NCBI GenBank assembly: GCA_964502775.1
Contig: CAZCYE010000028.1
Coordinates: 1-19,621, forward strand
DNA from: CAZCYE01 sp964502775
GTDB lineage: Bacteria; Actinomycetota; Acidimicrobiia; IMCC26256; PALSA-555
DNA: 19,621 nt
Reading direction: 5' to 3'
The position numbers and the translations under genes are program-made. Shown piece after piece: positions 5,848 through 13,800 of the stretch (position 1 is the first letter of the stretch; every line of letters begins with the position of its first letter). The notes under the pieces were generated by a model. It searched no databases. It saw only the letters and a program-made list of their open reading frames with translations, and had not been told where the DNA came from.

Positions 5848-7349
5848 ACGTCCCGGGGCTGTCCGACGCCCACGCCGGACTGCGCGATCGCCTGGCGGTG
5901 CTCCAGGTGATGCGCGGCCTGCTCCCCCTCGTCGTGCTCACCCTCCCGCCCCTGGTCGGCACGCAGCAGGTTCCGGTGGTGCTCCCGGTGGCGTACGGCA
6001 TCGTGGTGGGTGCGGCCGAGCTCGCCCGGCGCCGCTCACCCCAGCTCGCGGCCAAGTTGCTCTCCGCGATGGTGCTCGTCGACGGCGCGTTCCTCGCCCT
6101 CGCGCTGCTGACCACTGGCGGACCCAACAGCCCACTGTTGTTCCTCGCCTTTCTCCACGTCGTGGCCGCGACGCTGCTGGCCTCGCCGCGGGTGGGCCTC
6201 AAGTTGGCCATCTGGTGCTCCCTCGTACTGTTCCTCGGCCGAGCGGCCGCCAACGCCGGGGTCGTCGACATCGCCGTGCACGGCCGCGACGCGGCCGCGG
6301 CCGCGAGTGCGCTCGCGCTCGTGTTGTTCGCCGTGGGCGCGACCGCGTTCCAGGCCGTCAACGAGCGCGCCCTGCGCCTCAGCGGCCATGAGCTCGCCGC
6401 GCTCGTGACATTGGGGGAGCAGCTGGAGCTGGCGCGCACGTCCCCCGAGGTGCTCGACGTCCTCACCCGGCATCTCCGGGAGGTGCTGGGATTCGCCCGG
6501 GTCGCGGTGCTCGCCCGCGACGGCGACGCGTGGATCCTCGTGGGTGACGGGAACGCGCCCGGCCCGGTGAGCGGGTCGCCCGGCGTCACCGCCACCGAGG
6601 TGCTCAGCACGGGTGAGCACCGCCTGGTCAAGAGTCTCGATGCCGGGATCCTCGAGCGGGTCCTGCCGGGCGCGCGCAACGTGGTGCTGACCGTGCTCGC
6701 CGGTGACGGCGAGGCGTTGGGTGTGGTGGCTGCCGAGTGGGGCCGGGGCGTCGGTGCCCGCATCCCCTCGCTCACCGTGGCGGCCGTCGTGCAGTCGGTG
6801 GCCCACGCCGCGCTCGCGCTACGCAATGCGCACCTGCTGGACGAGGTGGGTCGCCGCGCGACCCGCGATGCCGTGACCGGGCTGGCCAACCGGCGCCTCT
6901 TCGACGAGACCCTCACGCTCGAGTCGGGTCGCCACGAGCGTACGGGTGCACCCCTCACGCTGGTGGTGCTCGACATCGACCAGTTCAAGCGCGTGAACGA
7001 CTCGCTGGGGCACCTCGTCGGCGACGCGGTGCTGCGCGAGGTCGGAGCAGCGTTGGCGGCGAACACGAAGTCATTCGACCTGCCCGCGCGTTTCGGCGGC
7101 GACGAGTTCGCGGTGCTCCTCCCCGGTTGCAGTGCCGACGACGCGCTCGCGGTCGCCGAACGGCTACGGGCGCGCGCCGGTGACGGGGTCACCGCCGCCG
7201 CGGTGACGATGAGCGCCGGTGTGGCCACGATGCCGGACGACGCCACGGCCGTGGACCGGCTCGTGGGGGCGGCCGACGCGGCGCTCTATGCCGCCAAGCG
7301 CGCGGGTCGAGCCCGGGTGTGTGGACCCCGGACCCGGGCCGGCAGCTGA
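5844..7349 (+). CDS. Membrane-bound GAF-GGDEF diguanylate cyclase
   Basis: A 501-residue protein predicted to make cyclic di-GMP from two GTP at the inner face of the membrane. Five or six hydrophobic helices occupy about residues 22-172, probably a sensory or anchoring region. A GAF-like domain follows at about 187-330, then a GGDEF domain at about 335-495. The latter includes DAVTGLANRRLFDE (342-355), LDIDQFKRVNDSLGH (376-390) and the intact active-site signature FGGDEF (417-422). The inhibitory I-site, normally RxxD five residues before GGDEF, reads KSFD (409-412), so product inhibition may be weakened. The GTG at 5844 overlaps the stop of the upstream secreted-protein gene by 4 bp, indicating co-translation and a functional link. 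No EAL or HD-GYP phosphodiesterase is nearby. Confidence 0.93.
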   Translation: MNVPGLSDAHAGLRDRLAVLQVMRGLLPLVVLTLPPLVGTQQVPVVLPVAYGIVVGAAELARRRSPQLAAKLLSAMVLVDGAFLALALLTTGGPNSPLLFLAFLHVVAATLLASPRVGLKLAIWCSLVLFLGRAAANAGVVDIAVHGRDAAAAASALALVLFAVGATAFQAVNERALRLSGHELAALVTLGEQLELARTSPEVLDVLTRHLREVLGFARVAVLARDGDAWILVGDGNAPGPVSGSPGVTATEVLSTGEHRLVKSLDAGILERVLPGARNVVLTVLAGDGEALGVVAAEWGRGVGARIPSLTVAAVVQSVAHAALALRNAHLLDEVGRRATRDAVTGLANRRLFDETLTLESGRHERTGAPLTLVVLDIDQFKRVNDSLGHLVGDAVLREVGAALAANTKSFDLPARFGGDEFAVLLPGCSADDALAVAERLRARAGDGVTAAAVTMSAGVATMPDDATAVDRLVGAADAALYAAKRAGRARVCGPRTRAGS

Positions 7350-7352
7350 CCG

Positions 7353-7379
7353 GCCGGGTATCCCGGCGAGGAGCGAGCG
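7353..7379. repeat. Second, partial copy of the dispersed palindromic element
   Basis: GCCGGG (7353-7358), loop TAT, CCCGGC (7362-7367) is a hairpin like the one at 3466-3484. It is followed directly by the exact 14-mer GCGAGGAGCGAGCG (7366-7379) also found at 3443-3456. The order of the hairpin and the 14-mer is swapped relative to the first copy. It lies between the diguanylate cyclase stop and dinB and may serve as a terminator. Confidence 0.55.
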
Positions 7380-7390
7380 CGACCGGAACG

Positions 7391-7396
7391 TAGTGT
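7391..7396 (+). promoter_or_regulatory. Putative -10 element (TAGTGT) of dinB
   Basis: TAGTGT is followed by 6 nt and then GTG-ATG at 7403-7408, placing the expected transcription start at or next to the start codon. No Shine-Dalgarno sequence is visible. It matches the leaderless pattern of five other genes in the window. Confidence 0.5.
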
Positions 7397-7402
7397 GCGC
7401 GG

Positions 7403-8608
7403 GTGATGGCGCCCGCGCCGATCGCCCGGGACGACGCGTCGATCCTGCATGCCGACCTCGACGCCTTCTACGCCTCGGTGGAGCAGCTCGACGACCCGGC
7501 GTTGCGAGGTCGACCCGTCGTGGTGGGCGGCCTCGGCCCCCGAGGGGTGGTCGCGGCCGCGAGCTACGAAGCCCGGCGCTTCGGCGTGCACTCCGCCCAG
7601 CCCATGGCTCGCGCCCGGAGGGCGTGCCCCGACGGGGTGTTCCTCCCGCCGCGCTTCGAGCGCTACGGCGCCCTGAGCCGCACGTTCCTGGAGGTCCTGC
7701 GTCGGTTCACCCCGCTCGTGGAGCCGCTCGCGCTCGACGAGGCCTTCCTCGACGTGCACGGTGCGCGGCGCTCGCGAGGCCGTGGCGTCGAGATCGCCGG
7801 CGAGATCCGTCGCGACGTTCGCGCCCAGACCGGGCTCGCCGTCTCGGTCGGTGCCGCGACCACCAAGCTCATGGCCAAGCTCGCGAGCGACCTGGCCAAG
7901 CCCGATGGATTCCTCGTGGTCGAGCCCGGCCACGAGCTGGCGCTGCTCCACCCGTTGCCCGTCGACCGACTGTTCGGCGTGGGTCCCGCGACCCGGGCCC
8001 AGCTGGAGCGCCTCGGGCTGCACAGCGTCGGTGACCTGGCCCGAGCCCCCGCGGCGACGCTCGTCGCGGCGCTGGGCACCAACCGGGCCGCGCAGCTCCA
8101 AGCCCTGGCTCAGAACCGTGACGACCGTGCCGTGGAGCCCGAGCACGAGCGCAAGTCGTTGGGCCACGAGGAGACGTTCCCCCGCGACGTTGCCGACCCC
8201 GACGAGCTCGCGCGCGTCGTCACGCGGATGGCGGACCGGGTGGGCACGCGACTGCGCGCCGAGCACACCGCTGCTCGCACGGTGCAGCTCAAAGTGCGCT
8301 TCGCCGACTTTCGGACGATCACGCGGTCACGCACGCTCCCTGCGCCCACCGACCGCGGCCAGCTCATCGGGGCCACCGCGCGGGAGCTGCTCGCGGCCGT
8401 GGACCTGGCCGAGGGCGTGCGCCTCGTGGGGGTCACGGCCCAGAAGCTCAGCGTCGGTGCGACCGACCCCAGCGCGCTCTTCGAAGCCGGATCGGCCGAC
8501 GCGCGCCACGCCGCGCTCGAGGAGACCGTCGATGCGCTCCGGGCCCGGTTCGGCCCCGACGCGTTGCTCGGCGCCTACCGTCCTCGGGGCGAACCGGAGC
8601 CCGAGTAG
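7403..8608 (+). CDS. dinB: DNA polymerase IV (Y-family)
   Basis: A 401-residue translesion polymerase that copies past damaged bases without proofreading. The first catalytic motif ILHADLDAFYASVEQ spans 14-28, with metal ligand Asp18 and a likely steric-gate residue Tyr23. LDEAFLDV at 111-118 supplies Asp112 and Glu113. The thumb helix-hairpin-helix (RLFGVGPATRAQLERLG) and a complete little-finger domain follow, ending in GAYRPRGEPEPE. All catalytic acids are intact and the length is normal for DinB. The start is GTG 7403 or the adjacent ATG 7406; the TAGTGT spacing suits either. No LexA-type operator is obvious upstream. The gene appears monocistronic, with a promoter-bearing intergenic space on the right. 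Confidence 0.93.
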   Translation: MMAPAPIARDDASILHADLDAFYASVEQLDDPALRGRPVVVGGLGPRGVVAAASYEARRFGVHSAQPMARARRACPDGVFLPPRFERYGALSRTFLEVLRRFTPLVEPLALDEAFLDVHGARRSRGRGVEIAGEIRRDVRAQTGLAVSVGAATTKLMAKLASDLAKPDGFLVVEPGHELALLHPLPVDRLFGVGPATRAQLERLGLHSVGDLARAPAATLVAALGTNRAAQLQALAQNRDDRAVEPEHERKSLGHEETFPRDVADPDELARVVTRMADRVGTRLRAEHTAARTVQLKVRFADFRTITRSRTLPAPTDRGQLIGATARELLAAVDLAEGVRLVGVTAQKLSVGATDPSALFEAGSADARHAALEETVDALRARFGPDALLGAYRPRGEPEPE

Positions 8609-8664
8609 CTCAGTGACGGCGCACGGCATGGGCGACGGCCCGGGCGTCTCACGCAGCGTGGTGC

Positions 8665-8670
8665 TAGGCA
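8665..8670 (+). promoter_or_regulatory. Possible -10 element (TAGGCA) of the DUF1059 gene
   Basis: TAGGCA lies about 64 nt before the ATG, so this transcript would have a leader that holds the 14-bp tandem repeats and a strong ribosome-binding site. It is a weaker match than the TAGNNT sites of the leaderless genes. Confidence 0.3.
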
Positions 8671-8681
8671 TGGGATCCGGA

Positions 8682-8723
8682 GCACATCGCCCAGAACACA
8701 TCGCCCAGAGCACATCGCGTGGA
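8682..8723 (+). repeat. Three tandem copies of a 14-bp unit upstream of the DUF1059 gene
   Basis: Units at 8682-8695, 8696-8709 and 8710-8723 share the core CACATCGCCCAGA; the last copy diverges at its end (GCGTGGA). They lie between the putative -10 and the ribosome-binding site. They could be a repeated protein-binding site or a slippage product. Confidence 0.75.
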
Positions 8724-8729
8724 GGGAGG
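8721..8729 (+). promoter_or_regulatory. Ribosome-binding site that fixes the DUF1059 start
   Basis: GGAGGGAGG lies 4 nt before the ATG at 8734. It overlaps, and so rules out, the alternative GTG at 8719, which would add five residues (MEGGA). Confidence 0.8.
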
Positions 8730-8733
8730 TGCC

Positions 8734-8916
8734 ATGGTGAAGGTCATCCACTGCGACGAAGTCGTCCCGGAGTCGGGGTGCTCGCACACCGTTCGGGGCG
8801 CCACCGAGGAGGAGGCGCTGCGTAACGCGGCCGAGCACGCCAAGGAGCACGGGATCACCGAGGTGACGCCCGAGCTCATGGAGAAGGTGAAGGCCGCCAT
8901 GCGAGACGAGGAATAG
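8734..8916 (+). CDS. DUF1059 family small protein
   Basis: A 60-residue cytoplasmic protein. It shows the DUF1059 pattern: an N-terminal strand with Cys7 (VIHCDEV), a second cysteine in ESGCSHTVRG (Cys16), the helix TEEEALRNAAEHAKEHG with His35 and His39, and a final helix ELMEKVKAAMRDE. The conserved Cys and His residues suggest metal binding, but the function of the family is not known. The length is normal. The start is set by a strong GGAGGGAGG. The gene has its own apparent promoter with a repeat-containing leader. It converges with the degenerate HD-domain gene, with 64 bp between stops. Confidence 0.85.
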   Translation: MVKVIHCDEVVPESGCSHTVRGATEEEALRNAAEHAKEHGITEVTPELMEKVKAAMRDEE

Positions 8917-8980
8917 ACCTCAGCCCGATCGCATACGGCGGAGACGACTGTTTGAAGCCGGCGCTGACCGTCCGCGTTCC

Positions 8981-9631
8981 TCAGGCCGCGTCGACGTGGG
9001 CGACGCGCCAGGCGGCCGTCGCCACGTCGAGCTCCACATGGCGCTCGATGGTGGTGACCGTGAGGAGGAGCTCGCGCGCCAGGTGGCTCCCCGGCATGAG
9101 CTGGAGGAACGTGTCGGCTCGCGCGCGCCAGAACGCGAGCTGCTCCGCCGGCGGCGCGGTGAAGCGGGCGAGGGCGATGCTGCCGTTGCGGCGCAGCTCG
9201 TCCACGAGGGTCTGGGCCTCGCGGAGCGCGTGGGCGGCGAGCACGCGCACCACCGGACGGTCGGCCCGGGCGACGCGTTCGAGCGTGGCGGCCAGATGGT
9301 CGCGACGCGCGACAACCGGAGCCTGGTCGCCGCCGCCGGCCTCGACGTCGGCGCAGCTCGCCACCAGGCGGCAGGTCTTCTTCCCCACGGCGGCGCGCAG
9401 CTCGGCGCGGGGCACGTCGTTCCCGCCGAGCGCGTCGAGCAGCATGGCGGCGATGGCCTCTCGCTCGGAGCCGCCGTCCTCGAGCACCAGTGACGCGGTG
9501 CCGAGCACCTGGGCCGCGGACAGGCCACCCCCTCGCCGCTGGCGGCGACCGTGGCGCTGCGCGGCCCACACCGCGGCCTTGAAGAAGCGCTTCGAGATCC
9601 GGAGCTCGTGAGGTGCGCCGTTGTCCGCCAC
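8981..9631 (-). CDS. Degenerate HD-domain protein related to SpoT/RelA-type hydrolases
   Basis: A 216-residue all-helical protein. Its order of motifs follows small (p)ppGpp-hydrolase-type HD proteins. WAAQRHGRRQRRG at 22-34 corresponds to the usual aHagQxRKG. ASLVLEDGGSEREAIAAMLLDA at 46-67 is split across the classical ED-GG and ALLHD segments. Then come the helix with CADV, VVRVLAAHALREA at 127-139 (usually VRVxLADKLHNA), and a late FWRARADTF. The metal ligands are mostly lost: the HD dyad reads Leu65-Asp66 and the distal Asp is His134, while His27 remains. It is therefore probably catalytically dead, perhaps a binding protein. The GTG at 9631 is chosen because TAGGTT sits 7 nt upstream; an upstream in-frame start at 9655 would place that hexamer inside the gene. 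The relationship rests on pattern only. Confidence 0.6.
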   Translation of the reverse strand: MADNGAPHELRISKRFFKAAVWAAQRHGRRQRRGGGLSAAQVLGTASLVLEDGGSEREAIAAMLLDALGGNDVPRAELRAAVGKKTCRLVASCADVEAGGGDQAPVVARRDHLAATLERVARADRPVVRVLAAHALREAQTLVDELRRNGSIALARFTAPPAEQLAFWRARADTFLQLMPGSHLARELLLTVTTIERHVELDVATAAWRVAHVDAA

Positions 9632-9638
9632 GACGCGG

Positions 9639-9644
9639 AACCTA
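9639..9644 (-). promoter_or_regulatory. Putative -10 element (TAGGTT) of the degenerate HD gene
   Basis: On the minus strand TAGGTT is followed by 7 nt and the GTG at 9631. It is identical to the mdh hexamer, and there is no ribosome-binding site. It decides the start codon. Confidence 0.5.
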
Positions 9645-9721
9645 GCCAGGCGCAACGCCGGATCGGTGGATGTCCTGGTTCCACGTGCCGGCCGCGCCCG
9701 GCATCGGCCGGACGACGCCGC

Positions 9722-10744
9722 TCAACGCGCGCGGCGGCGCAGGGCCGGTTCGAGCCCGGGGTGGGTGATCCAGACGTCCTGGAAGTCGACGTTGGTGCCC
9801 GGGGCCACGATCTCGTCGATGCGGTCGAGATGCTCGACCGACAACGTCACGTCCGCCGCCGCGAGGACGTCGTCGAGGTGCTCCATGGTGCGAGGTCCGA
9901 TGATGGAGGCCGTCACGACCGGATGCTCGAGCACCCACGCGCTCGCGAGATGCGTGAGCGACAGCCCGGCGTCGCCGGCCACCCCGATCAGCTCCTCCAC
10001 GAGGTCGAGCTTGGTCTGGTTGATCGGACGGTCCAGGTCGAAGCGATGAGGTATCCGGTTCATCCGCTGGCTGTCGACCGGCTGGCCCCGGCGGATGCGC
10101 CCCGTGAGCCAGCCACCCGCGAGCGGGCTCCACACGATGACGCCCATTCCGTAGCGGGCGCACGTGGGCAGCACCGACGTCTCGATGCCCCGCACGAAGA
10201 TCGAGTACGGCGGTTGCTCGCACGTGAAGCGCACGTGGCCGCGCCGTTCCGACACCCATTGCGCCTCCACGATCTGCTCGGCGTCGAACGTGGACGAGCC
10301 GATGGCGCGCACCTTGCCCTGGTGCACGAGGTCGCTCAAGGCGCCCAGCGTCTCGTCGGGCTCCACCTTGTCGTCGAATCGATGCTGTTGGTACAGGTCG
10401 AGATAGTCGGTGCCGAGCCGGCGCAGGCTGTGCTCCACCTCCTGCATGATCCAGCGCCTCGACGCGCCGCCGGTGTTCGGGCCTTCACCCATGTTGGCGA
10501 AGAACTTGGTGGCCAGGATCACGTCGTCGCGTCGGCTGGCGAGGGCCTTACCCACGATCTCCTCCGACTCGCCGCTGCCGTACACGTCGGCGGTGTCGAT
10601 GAAGTTGATGCCCGCGTCGATCGCCCGGTGGATGATGCGGACGCAGTCGTCGTGATCGGTGTTGCCCCACGAGCCGAACATCATCGTCCCGAGGCAGAAA
10701 CGGCTCACGGTCATGCCGGTGCGACCGAGCTCGGTGTACTCCAT
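9722..10744 (-). CDS. Aldo/keto reductase
   Basis: A 340-residue NADPH-dependent oxidoreductase of the AKR superfamily (TIM barrel, cytoplasm), acting on aldehydes or ketones. The catalytic tetrad is visible: Asp50 in NFIDTADVYG, Tyr55, Lys80 in ILATKF and His121 in YQQHR. The cofactor-binding C-terminal part includes the usual ASIIGPRTMEHLDD. The length matches the YajO/Tas-like bacterial group. The physiological substrate cannot be told. The ATG at 10744 lies 6 nt after TAGCCT, again a leaderless arrangement. The gene is divergent from lhr, with 84 bp between the starts, and has 90 bp before the next minus-strand gene. Confidence 0.93.
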   Translation of the reverse strand: MEYTELGRTGMTVSRFCLGTMMFGSWGNTDHDDCVRIIHRAIDAGINFIDTADVYGSGESEEIVGKALASRRDDVILATKFFANMGEGPNTGGASRRWIMQEVEHSLRRLGTDYLDLYQQHRFDDKVEPDETLGALSDLVHQGKVRAIGSSTFDAEQIVEAQWVSERRGHVRFTCEQPPYSIFVRGIETSVLPTCARYGMGVIVWSPLAGGWLTGRIRRGQPVDSQRMNRIPHRFDLDRPINQTKLDLVEELIGVAGDAGLSLTHLASAWVLEHPVVTASIIGPRTMEHLDDVLAAADVTLSVEHLDRIDEIVAPGTNVDFQDVWITHPGLEPALRRRAR

Positions 10745-10750
10745 GGCCGC

Positions 10751-10756
10751 AGGCTA
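10751..10756 (-). promoter_or_regulatory. Putative -10 element (TAGCCT) of the aldo/keto reductase gene
   Basis: On the minus strand TAGCCT is followed by 6 nt and the ATG at 10744. No Shine-Dalgarno sequence is seen in the gap. It forms a divergent promoter pair with the lhr site at 10817-10822. Confidence 0.5.
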
Positions 10757-10816
10757 TCGACGGCGCCGGCAGGTGTTCGAGGCGTCGGGGCCGGCGAGGG
10801 TGTCACAGGGCCGACG

Positions 10817-10822
10817 TAGGGT
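10817..10822 (+). promoter_or_regulatory. Putative -10 element (TAGGGT) of lhr
   Basis: TAGGGT is followed by 6 nt and the GTG start at 10829, and no ribosome-binding site is visible. The spacing suits a leaderless transcript. Confidence 0.5.
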
Positions 10823-10828
10823 GGCCCG

Positions 10829-13800
10829 GTGAGCCAACCCGTCGTCGAGATGGCTGCTCCAGGCGCCGCCGCCGATCCGCCAACTGCTGGGGTTGATCCG
10901 GCCGATCCGGCCGATCCGCTGGCCGGCCTGCACCCCGCGGTGGCCGAGTGGTTCCGGCGCCGGTTCCCCGGCGGCGCGAGCGTGCCCCAGCGTGACGGCT
11001 GGCCGGCCATCGCCGCGGGGCATCACACCCTCATCGCCGCGCCCACCGGATCGGGCAAGACGCTCGCGGGGTTCCTCGTGTGCATCGACCGGCTGTATGC
11101 CCGCCACGCCCGAGGTGACGACCTGCGCGGCGCGACCCAGGTCGTCTACGTGTCGCCGCTCAAGGCGCTCGCCGTCGACATCGCCGACAACCTGGAGCGA
11201 CCCCTGGCCGAGATCGCCGAGGTTGCCGCCGAGCTCGGGCTCGACGCGCCCGAGCTGCGGGTCGCGGTGCGCACCGGCGACACGTCGAGCGCGCAGCGCG
11301 CGGCCATGGTGCGCCGTCCTGCCAACTTCGTGATCACCACCCCGGAGTCGCTGTACCTGCTGGTGACCGCGGCGCGCGGCCGGGCGATGCTGGCCCGGGT
11401 CGAGACGGTCATCGTCGACGAGATCCACGCCGTGGCTCGCGACAAGCGCGGCGCGCACCTCGCGCTCACCCTCGAGCGGCTCGAGGCGCTGTGCGAGCGC
11501 CCGCCCCAGCGCGTGGGGCTGTCGGCCACGCAGCGACCCATCGAGACGATCGCCGGCCTCCTGGTGGGCGATCGGCCTGCACCCCGGGTCGTCGACGCGG
11601 GCCACCAGCGCCATCTCGACCTCGCGCTCGAGCTCCCGGACGGAGAGCTCGAAGCAGTCGCGTCTGCCGAGCAGATGGGCGACGTCCTCGACCGCATCGC
11701 TGCACTCGTGGCCCAGCACCGCACCACGTTGGTGTTCGTCAACACCCGTCGCCTCGCCGAGCGCCTCGCGCATCAGCTCGCCGAGCGCCTCGGTGACGAC
11801 GCGGTCGCCGCGCACCACGGCAGCCTGTCCAAGGAGCGCCGGCAGCGTGTGGAGTCCCGTCTGCGCGCCGGCGACCTGCGCGCGCTGGTGGCGACGGCGT
11901 CGCTCGAGCTCGGCATCGACATCGGGCCGGTCGAGCTGGTGTGCCAGATCGGCTCGCCGCGCAACATCGCCACGTTCCTCCAACGAGTCGGACGGTCGAA
12001 CCACAGCCGCGGCGGTGTGCCCCGGGGGCGCATCTACCCGCTCACCCGCGACGAGCTCGTGGAGTGCACCGCGCTCTTGGCCGCCGTGCATGCGGGCCGT
12101 CTCGATGCGGTCCATCCGCCCGTGGCCCCGCTCGACATCGCGGCCCAGCAGGTGGTGGCCGAGGTCTCGGCCCGCGAGTGGCGCACCGACGAGCTCTTCG
12201 ACCTCGTGCGCCGGGCCTACCCGTACCGCGGCCTGTCGCGCGAGGACTTCGACGCGGTGCTCACGCTCGTGAGCGAGGGGGTGGTCACGGGGCGGGGACG
12301 CCGCGCCGCGTACCTGCACCACGACGCGGTCAACGGCGAGGTGCGGGCGCGCCGGGGGGCGCGGCTCGCCGCGCTCACCTCGGGCGGCGCGATCCCCGAG
12401 GCGGGCGACTACCGCGTCGTCGCCGAGCCCGACGACATCTTCATCGGCACCGTCAACGAGGACTGGGCCGTCGAGTCCATGGCCGGTGACGTGTTCCTCC
12501 TGGGCACGCACTCGTGGCAGATCCGCCGGGTCGAGCCCGGCGTGGTGCGCGTCCGGGACGCGGCCGGCGCGCTGCCCACCGTGCCCTTCTGGCTGGGAGA
12601 GGCCCCGGCCCGCACCGCGGAGCTCAGCGCCGAGGTCTCCGAGCTCCGCCGCCGGGTCGACGAGCTGGTCACCGCGGGCGATCCCGACGGCGCGCGCCGC
12701 TGGGTCCGCGAGGTCGCGGGGGTGAGCGAGGAGGCCGCGGCGACGATCGTCGACTACCTGGCCGCCGGCCGAGCCGCGCTCGGAGTGGTTCCCACGCAGC
12801 ACGACATCGTCCTGGAGCGCTTCTTCGACGAGGCGGGCGGGATGCAGCTCGTGGTGCACGCGCCCTTCGGGGGGCGGGTGAACCGGGCGCTGGGCCTCGC
12901 GCTGCGCAAGCGGATGTGCCGCACGTTCGACTTCGAGCTCCAGGCGGCGGCCACCGACGACGCCGTCGTGCTGTCGCTCGGTCCCCAGCACAGCTTCCCG
13001 CTCACCGATGTCCCCGGCTTCCTGCGCAGCCACACCATCGAGGAGCTCCTCCGCCACGCGGTGCTCGATTCACCGATGTTCGCCGCGCGCTGGCGATGGA
13101 ACCTCAACCGGGCGCTCGTGGTGCTCCGGTTCCGCCAGGGGCGGCGCAACCCGCCGCCGATCCAGCGCATGGAGGCCGACGACGTGATGGCCGCGGTGTT
13201 CCCGGCGGCGGCGGCATGCCAGGAGAACGTGACCGGCCCCATCGACATCCCCGACCACGTGCTGGTGCGCCAGACCATGCACGACACGCTCCACGAGGCG
13301 CTCGACGTGGACGGCGCCCGAGAGCTCCTCGAGCGGATCGAGGCGGGCGAGGTGCGGGTGCACGCTCGTGACACCACCGAGCCCTCGGTGCTCGCGCACG
13401 AGATCCTCACCGCACGGCCCTACGCGTTCCTCGACGGCGAGGAGCTCCAGAACCGCCGCACCCAGGCGGTCACCCTGCGGCGGGGGATCCCGGTGGACCT
13501 GGCGTCCATCGGCACGCTCGATCCCGACGCGATCGAGCAGGTGCACTCCGAGGTGGCGCCCGACCCGTGCACCCCCGACGAGCTCGCCGACCTGCTCGCC
13601 GCGCTCGTATGCACCCCGGCCCGGCACGAGTGGCGGGAGCTGTTCGCCCAGCTCGAGGGCCGCGGCCGGGCGCGGGCCGTTCCGCCACCGTCCGGGGGCG
13701 GCGACCGGGGCCCCGATGTGGGCCCCGATGTGGGATCCGACGAGTGGTGGTGCACGACCGACACGGTCGAGGTCGCCCGCCGGGCTCGTGCCGGTGACGA

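Noticed and set aside
5612..7246. 544-codon minus-strand frame opposite the diguanylate cyclase
   Set aside because: It is Ser/Arg/Thr-rich antisense of a clear GAF-GGDEF protein.
8682..8723. CRISPR array
   Set aside because: The units are only 14 bp, directly adjacent with no spacers, and no cas genes are present.
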